Shown here: piece after piece, positions 1 through 9,200 of the stretch | How the letters are laid out: each line of letters begins with the position of its first letter | Position numbering within the stretch: position 1 is the first letter of the stretch | NCBI GenBank assembly: GCA_964533265.1 | Contig: CAZHJW010000049.1 | Span: 1-14,932 of the forward strand | Direction of reading: 5' to 3' | Source of the DNA: UBA1100 sp964533265 | GTDB taxonomy: Bacteria > Verrucomicrobiota > Verrucomicrobiia > Limisphaerales > UBA1100 | DNA: 14,932 nt | Notes under the pieces: generated by a model | Told to the model about the DNA's origin: nothing | Seen by the model: only the letters and a program-made list of their open reading frames with translations | The model's database searches: none | Translations under genes and position numbers: made by a program

Positions 1-2
1 CT

Positions 3-950
3 GAATTGGCCAAGGTGATTATTGGCCAGGATCAAGTGGTTGATGAAATGCTGATGTGCATCCTTTCACGCGGTCACGGGTTGTTAATGGGTGTTCCGGG
101 GTTGGCGAAGACGCTGATGGTGAATTCACTCTCAAAGATTATGAGTCTGGGGTTCAGTCGTATCCAGTTTACTCCGGATTTAATGCCGAGTGATATTACA
201 GGTACGGAAATTTTGCAGGAGGGTGAAGCGGGTCGCCGTCAGTTTGAATTTGTAAAAGGCCCTATCTTTGCGAACATCATTCTGGCTGATGAGATCAATC
301 GCACCCCTCCCAAGACTCAAAGTGCGTTACTAGAGGCGATGCAGGAGCATCGGGTGACGACAGCTGGCGAGCATCGTGAATTGCCACAGCCCTTTTTTGT
401 GTTGGCAACCCAGAACCCGATAGAACAGGAAGGCACCTATCCCTTGCCTGAAGCGCAGTTGGACCGGTTTATGTTTTTGATCACCGTTGATTATCCAAGC
501 GTGGATGAAGAACGTCGTATCGCTCGTGAAACGACCGGCGTCAGCTCTTCTAATCTTACCGAGGTGATCGATGGGCCGACTCTTCAACGTTATCAAAACC
601 TTGTTGAGCGCGTTCCTGTGCCTGATCATGTTTATGATGGAGTGGTGGACATGGTTCGCATGACACGGCCCAAATCAGATGATGCGCCCGAGTGGGTAAA
701 AAAATGGGTGACTTGGGGTTCAGGTCCGCGTGCTGTTCAATATCTTGTGCGTGGAGCCAAAGCCAATGCGGTTTTGCACGGTCGGTATGTGGTGGGATGG
801 GAGGATGTGGAAGCAGTTGCACAGCCGGTGCTTTCTCATCGCATTCTTACTAACTTTCAGGCGCAAAGCGAAGGGGTGGATAGTCTTTTCGTTATTGAGA
901 AGCTTCTCGAAAACATTCGCGAAAAAATGACGGCGCTAGCCGGTGAGTAA
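3..950 (+). CDS. MoxR-family AAA+ ATPase (5' end outside window)
   Basis: This is a MoxR/RavA-type AAA+ ATPase, a cytoplasmic chaperone-like motor that typically acts on VWA-domain partners encoded next to it. Numbering from the TTG at position 6, a Walker A motif GVPGLAKT lies at residues 29-36, a Walker B motif ILADEINR at 92-99, then the family stretch TPPKTQSALLEAMQE, a sensor-1 ATQNP and the arginine-finger region PLPEAQLDRF. The helical lid follows to the C-terminus. The reading frame is open to the window edge (Glu-Leu-Ala-Lys before the conserved IIGQ), and MoxR proteins normally have about 30-40 residues ahead of this point. The TTG at 6 is therefore probably internal and the true start lies upstream. 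The next gene starts 23 bases after the stop. Family assignment is very secure; the substrate is not known. Confidence 0.96.
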   Translation, partial: ELAKVIIGQDQVVDEMLMCILSRGHGLLMGVPGLAKTLMVNSLSKIMSLGFSRIQFTPDLMPSDITGTEILQEGEAGRRQFEFVKGPIFANIILADEINRTPPKTQSALLEAMQEHRVTTAGEHRELPQPFFVLATQNPIEQEGTYPLPEAQLDRFMFLITVDYPSVDEERRIARETTGVSSSNLTEVIDGPTLQRYQNLVERVPVPDHVYDGVVDMVRMTRPKSDDAPEWVKKWVTWGSGPRAVQYLVRGAKANAVLHGRYVVGWEDVEAVAQPVLSHRILTNFQAQSEGVDSLFVIEKLLENIREKMTALAGE

Positions 951-973
951 ACCGAAAACTCGCAAAACATCTA

Positions 974-1885
974 TTGAACGATTCAGCTTATAGCGAGATT
1001 CTAGATGGGGACGTTATCGCGCGCCTGTCTGGCCAATTTCTTCATGCGCGTCAACCGATGGTAGGGAGTATTGTGGGGCATCATAAAAGTCCCTACCGCG
1101 GTTCCAGTGTGGAGTTTGCTGAGTACCGTAAATACGTCCCCGGGGACGATCCGCGTCTGCTGGATTGGCGTGTTTTGGCGCGTACAGATCGTTACTACAT
1201 ACGTGAGTTTGAGGCGGACACTAATTTGCGTTGCTACGTGGTTATAGATTGCTCCAAGAGTATGGCTTTTGGTGAAAAAGGTGTGCGTAAGTTCGATTAT
1301 GCTCGGAAAATCGCCGCCACACTTTCCTATATGCTCGTACATCAGGGGGATGCAGTTGGTCTGGAGCTATTTGATGACGGAGTAGCAACGGACATTCCGC
1401 CTCGCCGCAACCCTCTGCATTTGCGTTACATTTATGACATCCTCGCCAGTTCCGAGCCGCGTGGCGAAACTGGACTGGTCAAGGAATTGCATCAGTTTGC
1501 CGAGCGTGTTCGGCAGCGTGCCATGGTGATTATCATTTCCGATTGCTTCTGTGATGTGGATGAGCTGCTTAATTGTTTCGAGCATTTGCATTTTCAAAAG
1601 CATGACTTCGCCCTCTTTCATTTGTTGGATCCCTTGGAGTTGGATTTGGACTTGGACCGGCCAATTCGGTTTCAGGATATGGAGAGTAATGACGTGTTGC
1701 TTGCTGAACCGGAAATTATCCGCGAGCAATATTTGGAGTCAGTGCGGGAATACTTGGTAAAGATTCATGAGGGCTGCAACAAACACAATGCAGACTATCG
1801 CCGTGTTTCAACTGATCAGCCCTATGATTCGGTTATTGCGGACTTTTTGGTGGAGCGTGAGCAATTGGCGAAAGGGCGTGGATGA
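974..1885 (+). CDS. DUF58 domain protein (VWA-like, MoxR partner)
   Basis: This 303-residue protein has the DUF58 signature: GSSVEFAEYRKYVPGDD at residues 43-59, then LDWRVLARTDRYYIREFE, then a VWA-like metal site DCSKS at 92-96. DUF58 proteins are almost always encoded directly after MoxR and are thought to be its partner or adaptor; no enzymatic activity is established. No membrane segment is evident, so a cytoplasmic or peripheral location is likely. The start is TTG at 974. In this frame a TGA stop lies at 944-946 and there is no ATG, GTG or other TTG between it and 974, so the unusual start is effectively forced. No convincing Shine-Dalgarno precedes it, which suggests coupling to the MoxR gene. 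The stop overlaps the next ATG as ATGA. Confidence 0.93.
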   Translation: MNDSAYSEILDGDVIARLSGQFLHARQPMVGSIVGHHKSPYRGSSVEFAEYRKYVPGDDPRLLDWRVLARTDRYYIREFEADTNLRCYVVIDCSKSMAFGEKGVRKFDYARKIAATLSYMLVHQGDAVGLELFDDGVATDIPPRRNPLHLRYIYDILASSEPRGETGLVKELHQFAERVRQRAMVIIISDCFCDVDELLNCFEHLHFQKHDFALFHLLDPLELDLDLDRPIRFQDMESNDVLLAEPEIIREQYLESVREYLVKIHEGCNKHNADYRRVSTDQPYDSVIADFLVEREQLAKGRG

Positions 1886-4023
1886 CCTTTTTGCAGCCAT
1901 TTGTCTTGTGGGGATTGCTTCTCGGGCTTTTGCCAATCCTTATTCATTTATTTAACCGACTCCGTCATCGCAAGCTTCCATGGGCGGCCATGATGTTTCT
2001 GCGCATGGCCAACCGTAAGTCGACCAAATATGCGAAAATACGTCAATGGCTCGTGCTGCTTTTTCGCATGTTGGCTGTAATGGCATTAGTGTTTGCCTTG
2101 AGTCGCCCATTGGCCGGAGGGTGGATAAAGGGAATGATGTCGGGAAAGCCTGACGTTATTATGATTATCGTTGACCGCTCGGCCAGCATGGGAACTCAGT
2201 CGGACGAGCAAACCCGCTTGGAGCGTGCTTTGAAGGTGATGATTGATTCGGTGAAGTCATATGGTGAAGGAGTAAGGTTGGTAGTCATGGAGCATACCGA
2301 TCAGAGGCCTCGCGAGGTTAAAGGGGGTGCTGATGCATTAAAAAATGTGGTAGGAAGCGGAGTGACTGACACAGCGGCCGATATTCCAGGCCTTTTGGAG
2401 AACGCTGCTGACTGGTTTGAAAAAACCAAGCCTGGTATCGGCGAGATATGGGTTGCCTCAGACTTACAGGCGAGCAACTGGGATCCTTCTGACGAGGGTC
2501 GCTGGCTTCAATTGTCATCCAAACTGGACTCGTTGCCTCAAAGCGTAAGGGTGCGGTTAATGGCAATGGATGAGGAAGCGCCGACGAATATTTCGATTCG
2601 GTTAAAGAGCGCAACTCGCCACCGGGTTGCTGATCGTGTTGAGTTGGTTCTGCAGTTGGAATTGAACCGTGGGACTGCGGTGGCAGGTGAAGTAGATGTG
2701 GCTGCTTTTGTTGAAGGAGAGGAGAACGGAGAGACCATCTCTGTGGCCGGGGTAACTCATGTTCACGAACTTAGGTTTCCACTGCGCAAAGGGGATCAGT
2801 CAGGGTGGGGATATGTGGAGTTGCTCGATAAGGAAGACGGGAATGCGCAGGATAATATTGCTTATTTTGTTTATGGCGAATCGGTTAAGGCGCGAACGGC
2901 GGTCGTGGGCAACCCTGATTTGTTTGCAACCCAGTTTTTGAATCTGGCGGCGGCTCCTGATCCTTCTAACACCAACCAAGTGAGTCATGTCGTGTCGCCA
3001 TCTTCGACCGAAGGCAAGGATTGGACTGATTACGCCATGGTTCTTTGGCAGGGAAAATTGCCTACGGGTGAACTTGCCGAGCAGTTGGCTGATTATGCAA
3101 AGGCTGGTGGTTTGGTGGTATGTTTCCCAGATAAAGACGATGATGGGAGTCGCTTTAATGGCTTGGGATGGGGGGCTCTAAAACGTTACGAAAATAATGG
3201 CAAGCAGTTTGAAAATTGGCAGCAGTTGGTCGCCTCGGAAAAGGATCAGGAGCATCTTGGATTTCGGATTACCAGTTACACCGATAATGAAGGCCCCTTG
3301 CAACGTACGGAGGAAGGTTTATATCTGCCGGTGGATGATTTGCGGGTAAATCAAAGGCGCGCCATTGAAGGTGATGGATTGGTTCAGGCTTCTTTTGAGG
3401 ATGGTGTGCCGTGGCTAATGACAAAAACCGTGGGTAAAGGCCAGTTGGTTTTTTGTGGTACTCAGCCCAGTGATGCGTGGAGTAGTCTGACAGAGGGGTT
3501 GGTGTTAGTGCCGATGTTGCAGCGCTTGTTATCCCGGGGTGAGGCAATGTTATCGGGGAGGTATGTATGGGAGAATATGCGTATTGCCGGAGAAGATTCT
3601 GCCAAAAAGAAAGACCGTGCAAAAAAAGGTGAACGATACGTTTCAGTAGAAGTGCCGGCTCGTGAGGGTGTTGCTAAGGATTACGATACGCAGGCGGGTG
3701 TGTACCGGTATATATCTGAAAAATCAGGACAGGGAGGTCATCGGATTGTTGCCCTGAATCGCCCAGAGAAGGAGGACTTGGCCCCGAGCTTAGGGGCAGA
3801 TCAGGTTCGAGGGTTATTTGGAGTGGTTCCAGTGGCTTTGTCCCAGGAAAAGACACAAAGCAGCGCATCCGATGATCCGAAGGAAATATGGCAATGGTTT
3901 TTGGTGGCAATGGCAATGGCGCTACTAATAGAGGGGATATTGATTCTTCCTAAGGGAACAGATGAACGGGTGGAAATTCAGACGACAGCGAGTGGGAAAG
4001 TTGCAGCCAAAGGGGGAGTGTGA
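1882..4023 (+). CDS. BatA-like VWA membrane protein
   Basis: This 713-residue protein begins with the BatA N-terminal domain: a membrane segment at about residues 6-24, the conserved LPWAAMMFLR at 32-41, and a second membrane segment at about 56-77. A VWA domain follows with an intact metal-ion-dependent adhesion site DRSAS (D98, S100, S102). The middle is beta-rich, and around residues 330-430 there is a flavodoxin/glutamine-amidotransferase-like alpha/beta stretch (DYAMVLWQGKLP, GGLVVCFPD) with no visible catalytic cysteine. A last membrane helix lies near 669-689. It is longer than the roughly 330-residue BatA of Bacteroidetes. The large part between the membrane segments is predicted to be periplasmic. 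It overlaps the gene before by four bases (ATGA) and the gene after by one base (TGATG). The family call is firm; the biochemical role is inferred. Confidence 0.92.
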   Translation: MTFLQPFVLWGLLLGLLPILIHLFNRLRHRKLPWAAMMFLRMANRKSTKYAKIRQWLVLLFRMLAVMALVFALSRPLAGGWIKGMMSGKPDVIMIIVDRSASMGTQSDEQTRLERALKVMIDSVKSYGEGVRLVVMEHTDQRPREVKGGADALKNVVGSGVTDTAADIPGLLENAADWFEKTKPGIGEIWVASDLQASNWDPSDEGRWLQLSSKLDSLPQSVRVRLMAMDEEAPTNISIRLKSATRHRVADRVELVLQLELNRGTAVAGEVDVAAFVEGEENGETISVAGVTHVHELRFPLRKGDQSGWGYVELLDKEDGNAQDNIAYFVYGESVKARTAVVGNPDLFATQFLNLAAAPDPSNTNQVSHVVSPSSTEGKDWTDYAMVLWQGKLPTGELAEQLADYAKAGGLVVCFPDKDDDGSRFNGLGWGALKRYENNGKQFENWQQLVASEKDQEHLGFRITSYTDNEGPLQRTEEGLYLPVDDLRVNQRRAIEGDGLVQASFEDGVPWLMTKTVGKGQLVFCGTQPSDAWSSLTEGLVLVPMLQRLLSRGEAMLSGRYVWENMRIAGEDSAKKKDRAKKGERYVSVEVPAREGVAKDYDTQAGVYRYISEKSGQGGHRIVALNRPEKEDLAPSLGADQVRGLFGVVPVALSQEKTQSSASDDPKEIWQWFLVAMAMALLIEGILILPKGTDERVEIQTTASGKVAAKGGV
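4011..4018 (+). promoter_or_regulatory. Shine-Dalgarno for the second VWA gene
   Basis: The purine run AGGGGGAG ends four bases before the ATG at 4023 but only one base before the in-frame GTG at 4020. The spacing argues for initiation at the ATG, which overlaps the previous stop codon as TGATG. The site lies inside the end of the upstream gene, as expected for translational coupling. Confidence 0.5.
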
Positions 4024-6242
4024 TGATTGGCGAAGGCTGGGAATTTCAACCGTTGCAGACACCTTTTTGGTTGATCGTTTTTGCGGCCATTATTTGGGCG
4101 GCAACCGGTTGGGTTAGTTATAGCAACTGGGAGCGTCGACGTGGTAAAGGTGTGGCGGTGCTGGAGTTTTTGCGCTTTACGGTTATGGGGATGATTCTCT
4201 TCACGATTTGTAAGCCGGAATTTTTAAGAACCACGCAGATTGAAGAGCAGCCGGAGGTGGTGATTCTTGCCGATGTTACCCGCAGCATGGAAACGCGGGA
4301 TGTGATATTGGGCTCTCGGGACGTGGTGAAACGAGAAGAGTGGCTTAAGGGTCATATTAAAACCAACTTTTGGGAGACTCTGGCCAGTCAAGCAAAGGTT
4401 TCTGTCGAGGATTTTGGAATGTCTTTCACCAATTCCGAGATGTCCATCGCCGATGGGACTGATATTTACCACGCACTGGAAGGGCAGCGAGCCAAGCGTA
4501 AGAACCTGAAAGCGGTGCTGATGATTAGTGATGGGGATTGGAACTACGGTGATCCACCCCAGCAGGCGGCGATGAAGTTGGGAGCCGAGGAAGTCCCGGT
4601 CTTCACACTCACTGTTGGCAGTGAGCAGGCGCAGAAGGATTTGATAATGGAGTCGGTGAACCCACCCAAGTTCGGGCTTCTGGGAGAGCAGATTTCCATC
4701 CCTTTTAAGGTGCGTAGTTTTATTCCTGAGCCTATTCGCACGCAGGTTAAACTTAACAGTCGGCGTGGGGCGGCTGTTTCAATTGCCAAGCCGATTACCA
4801 TCCCAGCCTATGGGCAGGTGAGTGACTCGATTGTCTGGGCCCCCACTGAGTTGGGTGATTACACCCTAACTCTGGATTTGCCAATATGGGCCCGGGGTAA
4901 AGAAAAAGAACTCATTGAAGATAACAACGCGCAGACCTTCCACCTGTCGGTGCGGACCGAAAAGCTGAATGTACTGGTTATCGAATCATATCCTCGCTGG
5001 GAGTACCGGTATTTGCGTAATGCCCTGACGCGTGATCCAGGGGTCGATGTCAGTGTTCTGCTTTTGCACCCGGAATTGGGTCCAGGTGGGGGTTTGAATT
5101 ACATACAGAAATTCCCCGAGACACGCGAGCAGTTGGCAAAATTTGATGTTGTTTTTCTGGGGGACGTTGGGATTGGAGAGAAGGAATTGACGCGTGAGGA
5201 GTGTGACTTATTGCGGGGCTTGGTTGATCAACAGGGTAGTGGGCTGGTGTTTATGCCGGGTTATCGTGGGCGTCAGTTGTCTTTTTTGGACCATCCGCTT
5301 GGCGAATTAATTCCAGTGACCTATGACAAGGATAAGATCGAGGGCTTATGGATGCCCAGTGAAGCCAGCTTTAAGCTCAGTAGCAGGGGGAAAGGACACT
5401 TTCTTACGATGCTCGCTTCTGATGAGGGATTGAACGATGTGATCTGGAAGAATCTTCCGGGATTCTTCTGGTGTGCCGGTGTGGAACGCGCGCGGCCCGG
5501 AGCTCAGGTGTTGGCGACGCACTCGAGTATGCGTACTTCATCGGGCTACCTCCCAGTCTTGGCTATCCGGCCTTGGGGGAGCGGTGAAGTCCTTTTCATG
5601 GGGACTGATGCGGCTTGGCGCTGGCGTAGAGGCGTGGAGGATACCTATCATTATCGTTTCTGGGGGCAAGTGGTCCGCTGGATGGCGCATAAACGTAAAA
5701 TGGCCCAGGGAGAGGGAATGCGTCTTTCTTACAGCCCGGAGAATCCGAAGGTGGGTGATGAGGTTTATTTGCAGGCCACGATGCTCGATTTGTCGGGAAG
5801 TAATTTGAATAATGCATTGAGAGCCGAGTTAAAGGAACCCGATGGGAAAACCCGTGATCTGGTGTTTTCACCCATGGAAGGGGGTTGGGGTGTTTTTCAA
5901 GCACGCGTTCAGGTGGGGATAGGGGGAACACATGCCATGACAATCTACAACCCTAATGGACGCCAGAAGCTGGAGACAGAGATTAATGTGCAAAAGGTAA
6001 TGCTCGAACAATTGGGGCAACCGGCAAATCTTAAGGTAATGAGTGAAATTGCTGAACGTACCGGGGGCCAAACGGGTGGTCCGGCGGATTTGAATAAGTT
6101 AATAAATGCAATATCTTTGGTCGCTGAAAATGAGGAAATACAGGAGCGTTTCCGTCTATGGAGTAATGCTTGGTGGGGAGGAGCAATTGTCTTCCTTCTT
6201 GCAGTTTATTGGGTATCACGTAAGGTACTTGGACTGATTTAA
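4023..6242 (+). CDS. VWA / glutamine-amidotransferase-like membrane protein
   Basis: This 739-residue membrane protein has two N-terminal transmembrane segments (about 15-34 and 44-63), a VWA domain with a variant metal site DVTRS (D84, T86, S88) and a matching ISDG at 168-171, then a beta-sandwich region. A class I glutamine-amidotransferase-like domain starts near residue 315 (LNVLVIESYPRWEYRYL) and includes LVFMPGYRG around 409-416 and GTDAAWRWRRG near 525-535. A final transmembrane helix lies at about 717-735. The usual catalytic cysteine of amidotransferases is not seen at the expected strand-to-helix turn, where MPGYRG occurs instead. The domain is therefore probably structural or binding. 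Start ATG 4023 was chosen over GTG 4020 because of Shine-Dalgarno spacing. It most likely works with the BatA-like protein and the MoxR ATPase at the membrane. Confidence 0.9.
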   Translation: MIGEGWEFQPLQTPFWLIVFAAIIWAATGWVSYSNWERRRGKGVAVLEFLRFTVMGMILFTICKPEFLRTTQIEEQPEVVILADVTRSMETRDVILGSRDVVKREEWLKGHIKTNFWETLASQAKVSVEDFGMSFTNSEMSIADGTDIYHALEGQRAKRKNLKAVLMISDGDWNYGDPPQQAAMKLGAEEVPVFTLTVGSEQAQKDLIMESVNPPKFGLLGEQISIPFKVRSFIPEPIRTQVKLNSRRGAAVSIAKPITIPAYGQVSDSIVWAPTELGDYTLTLDLPIWARGKEKELIEDNNAQTFHLSVRTEKLNVLVIESYPRWEYRYLRNALTRDPGVDVSVLLLHPELGPGGGLNYIQKFPETREQLAKFDVVFLGDVGIGEKELTREECDLLRGLVDQQGSGLVFMPGYRGRQLSFLDHPLGELIPVTYDKDKIEGLWMPSEASFKLSSRGKGHFLTMLASDEGLNDVIWKNLPGFFWCAGVERARPGAQVLATHSSMRTSSGYLPVLAIRPWGSGEVLFMGTDAAWRWRRGVEDTYHYRFWGQVVRWMAHKRKMAQGEGMRLSYSPENPKVGDEVYLQATMLDLSGSNLNNALRAELKEPDGKTRDLVFSPMEGGWGVFQARVQVGIGGTHAMTIYNPNGRQKLETEINVQKVMLEQLGQPANLKVMSEIAERTGGQTGGPADLNKLINAISLVAENEEIQERFRLWSNAWWGGAIVFLLAVYWVSRKVLGLI

Positions 6243-6256
6243 GGGAATAAAAGGAT

Positions 6257-9200
6257 ATGGCTAAGACAAAGGGCTTTCAGGTCGATTTACCGGATAATCT
6301 CCGGCGTAAACTTGGGTCATTAGAACGCAAACTTTTTATCGTTGATACGGCTATTGCGATAAGTGGAGTAGTGGCTGGCTTGGTGGTTAGCTGGATGTTG
6401 CTCTACCTCTCGGATCGCTTCTGGGCAACGCCGGCTCATTATCGCCTCGCTTTCACTTTGGCCGGTATTGGCGTGGCTGCGTTTTTTGTATGGCCTTGGG
6501 TGAGGCACTGGATATTGAAACGCCGGGATAGACGGGTTTTGGCGGCAATTGTACAACAGAAACATCGCAAGTTGGGAGACCGGTTGGTTAGTGCGGTTGA
6601 GTTGAGCGACCAAGAGCAGCGCCCTGAAAATGTTTCTGAGGTGCTCTGTCGTGCGGCTATTGAACAAATCGACCGTGAGGCCGAACGTGTCTCGTTTAAC
6701 GAGGCGGTGGCCACCCGCAAGCCTTTGATGCGCTCGCTGATGGCAGTCTTAATTTTGTGCCTGTTGGGTTTAACAGTCGACTACACTCCTGATGCGAGTT
6801 CCAACGCGCTCAAACGATGGGCATTGTCTTCTGAAGAGCGCTACACTTTTGTTGAAAAAGGAGGCCTTCAGGTTGATGGACGTAACGCGATTGAAAAGAC
6901 GTTTTACGTTCCACGAGGTGAAGAGTTTATCCTGAAATCAAAATACGCTTTTGCCGATGCCGACAGCGATAGACCTTTTTGGAGTGTGCTTGAAGATAAG
7001 TGGACTGAAGCGAGTAGTTCGGCGGGTAAGGCAGATGAATTTCTTCGTGCCAACTTAAATGTGCAGACGGATTTGGAAAATACGTTCCAAGCGGTTGTGC
7101 CGGATCCTTCACTAGCAGTCCTTGAAGTTGGTCAGTTAAGGAAGACAACCGAGATGAGTGGAAACAGTATTGAGTACAACCTGCCTGGTCGAACCAAGAA
7201 GTTGGAATTAACCTTGAGAATGGGTGATGTCCGTCGAGGTATTACGATTCAGCCGGTAGCTCGACCCACACTGGATCAGGCTTCGGCTATTATTGAATAT
7301 CCCCCCTATCTGAAGTACGAAAAATCTACGACCGAAGTGCATGGAACAGTTTTCCCCTATCTCGAGGGAAGTCGGGTTGAGTTCAAAGGGACGACCACGC
7401 GCGACTTGAATCTCGCACGGCTTAAGCCAGTAAAGTCAATTGGAGGTGAGATTACGCCTCATGAGCTGACAGTGAAGGGCGAGAATTTCACGAGCGCACA
7501 GTTGGATTTGGATGATTTTCGTGAGCTGGAATTTTTGTGGCAGGATAATCTAGGAATAGATTGTTCTCAAACTTGGAAACTGACCCTAGATAGGCAACCG
7601 GACAACCCGCCTCATCAGGTGGATTGCCCAGGGCAGGCGCCAGTGGTTGCCATCCTGATCGATGAGGTTTTGGACATTCGAATGGTAGCAGAGGATGACT
7701 TTGGATTGCGTCAACTATCGGCCGAATGGGAAGTCTTTAAGCGGGGTGGCACCAATATGTTAAATCGAGGAGAGTCCATTTTGAGGGATTTTGAGCCTAG
7801 AAATCTCGCGGGAGATTCGACTTATCTGTTTGACCCGCGTAAGTTAAAGCTTGAGGAGGGAGTTGTGGTTAATCTCTATGCGGCAGCCAAGGATTATTAC
7901 CGGACAGAACGGAGGAGTCGTTCATTACCCTTCCAAATCCATATTCTAAGCCCTGAGGAGCATGCGCAAATTATCCAACAAAATTTTGAGAGCAAGATGG
8001 CCGAGTTAGATGAATTAGTGCGTCGCCAGGAAAACCTGCTGGAAGCAACGCAAGAAACTTTGGATCAGGATTCTGAACAAATGAAGAGCGATCAGACCGA
8101 CAAGCAGATCGGACGACAGGAACAGGAGCAGAAAAATATTGCCGAGAAGATGGAAGAGCTTTCAGAGGATTTGAAAGAGCTTTCCAAGGAGGCGTTGAAG
8201 AATAAAGAAATCGATCCGCAGGATTTGGCTAAGATGGCCAAGGCTCAACAGGAGATGAAGAATCTAGCTGACCAGCAGATGCAACAGGCCCAACAGGCCT
8301 TGCAACAGGCCCAACGAGAGCCTCAGGAGCGAGAGGAGAATCTGGAGAAAGCTGAGGAAAAAGAGAAGGAGGCTCTCGACAAGATGAAGGAGATGCAAGA
8401 GGAGGCTGGGCAGAATGTGCAGGATATGTACGCAAACACACTGGTAATGCGTTTGCGTAAGATCGCCGAATTTGAAGAGAGTGTTGCCAAGGATTTTACC
8501 GAGAATCTGGTGCAACTCATTGGACGGATTACAGACCAATTGCCAGAAAAGCTTAGAATGCAGGTAAATGATGCTTTTGCTAATCAGTCCATAAACAGTC
8601 TGAAAGCTGCGGAGCTGCAGGCAGAGATTGCCCGGTTTTATGATGCGACTCAGAGCGAAAAATTTGGTGAGGTTACCAAGCTTATGGCTGAAGCCCGTCC
8701 GTCCGAAAACATGGATACGCATGCTGATTTAATTCGACGCAATCAAACCGGCAAAGTGATTGAAGGAGCCCATAAATTGGCTGAACAATTCACCAAGTGG
8801 GCTGACCTGCTTGACCCTAAGAACGATGGAGGAGGAGAAGGTGAAGGAGAAGGAGAAGGTGAGCCGAATGAGGATTTGCTTGACCGTATGAAAGAGTTGT
8901 TACGTCTGCGGCAGGCAGAAATGGACTTGCGTGAACAAACGCAGAAACTGGAAGTGGAGCATGTAACACGCAATAAAGAACAACTGGAGGAGGATACGTT
9001 TGGCCTGCGGTTCAGACAGATCGAGTTGATGGGAGATTTGCAGGTGGAGATGGAAAGTCGCCCCTCCCTGGGTGAAGGCACGTTCCTGAGGCCTGCCACT
9101 TACCGGATGCGTGATGCGGAAGACGAACTTAATTTACCGGGGGATATCGAAGGCCTGATAGAGGCATATAAATGGGCTTTGGTGGTCAAGTCACAAGCTG

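Noticed and set aside
3..6242. Possible MoxR-VWA ternary conflict (VMAP-type) defence system
   Set aside because: Those systems pair MoxR and VWA proteins with small effector-associated domains, proteases or other toxin-like effectors. None is visible here, and the VWA proteins are the long membrane-bound Bat type.
8264..8722. 152-codon open frame on the minus strand
   Set aside because: It is fully antisense to the coiled-coil part of the DUF4175-like gene, where repetitive Gln/Glu codons naturally leave the complementary frame open and Leu-rich. The sense protein is coherent throughout.
8282..8863. Tandem repeats as a CRISPR-like or mobile-element repeat
   Set aside because: The repeats are short, in frame and codon-phased within one gene, with no spacers of uniform length and no terminal inverted repeats or transposase.
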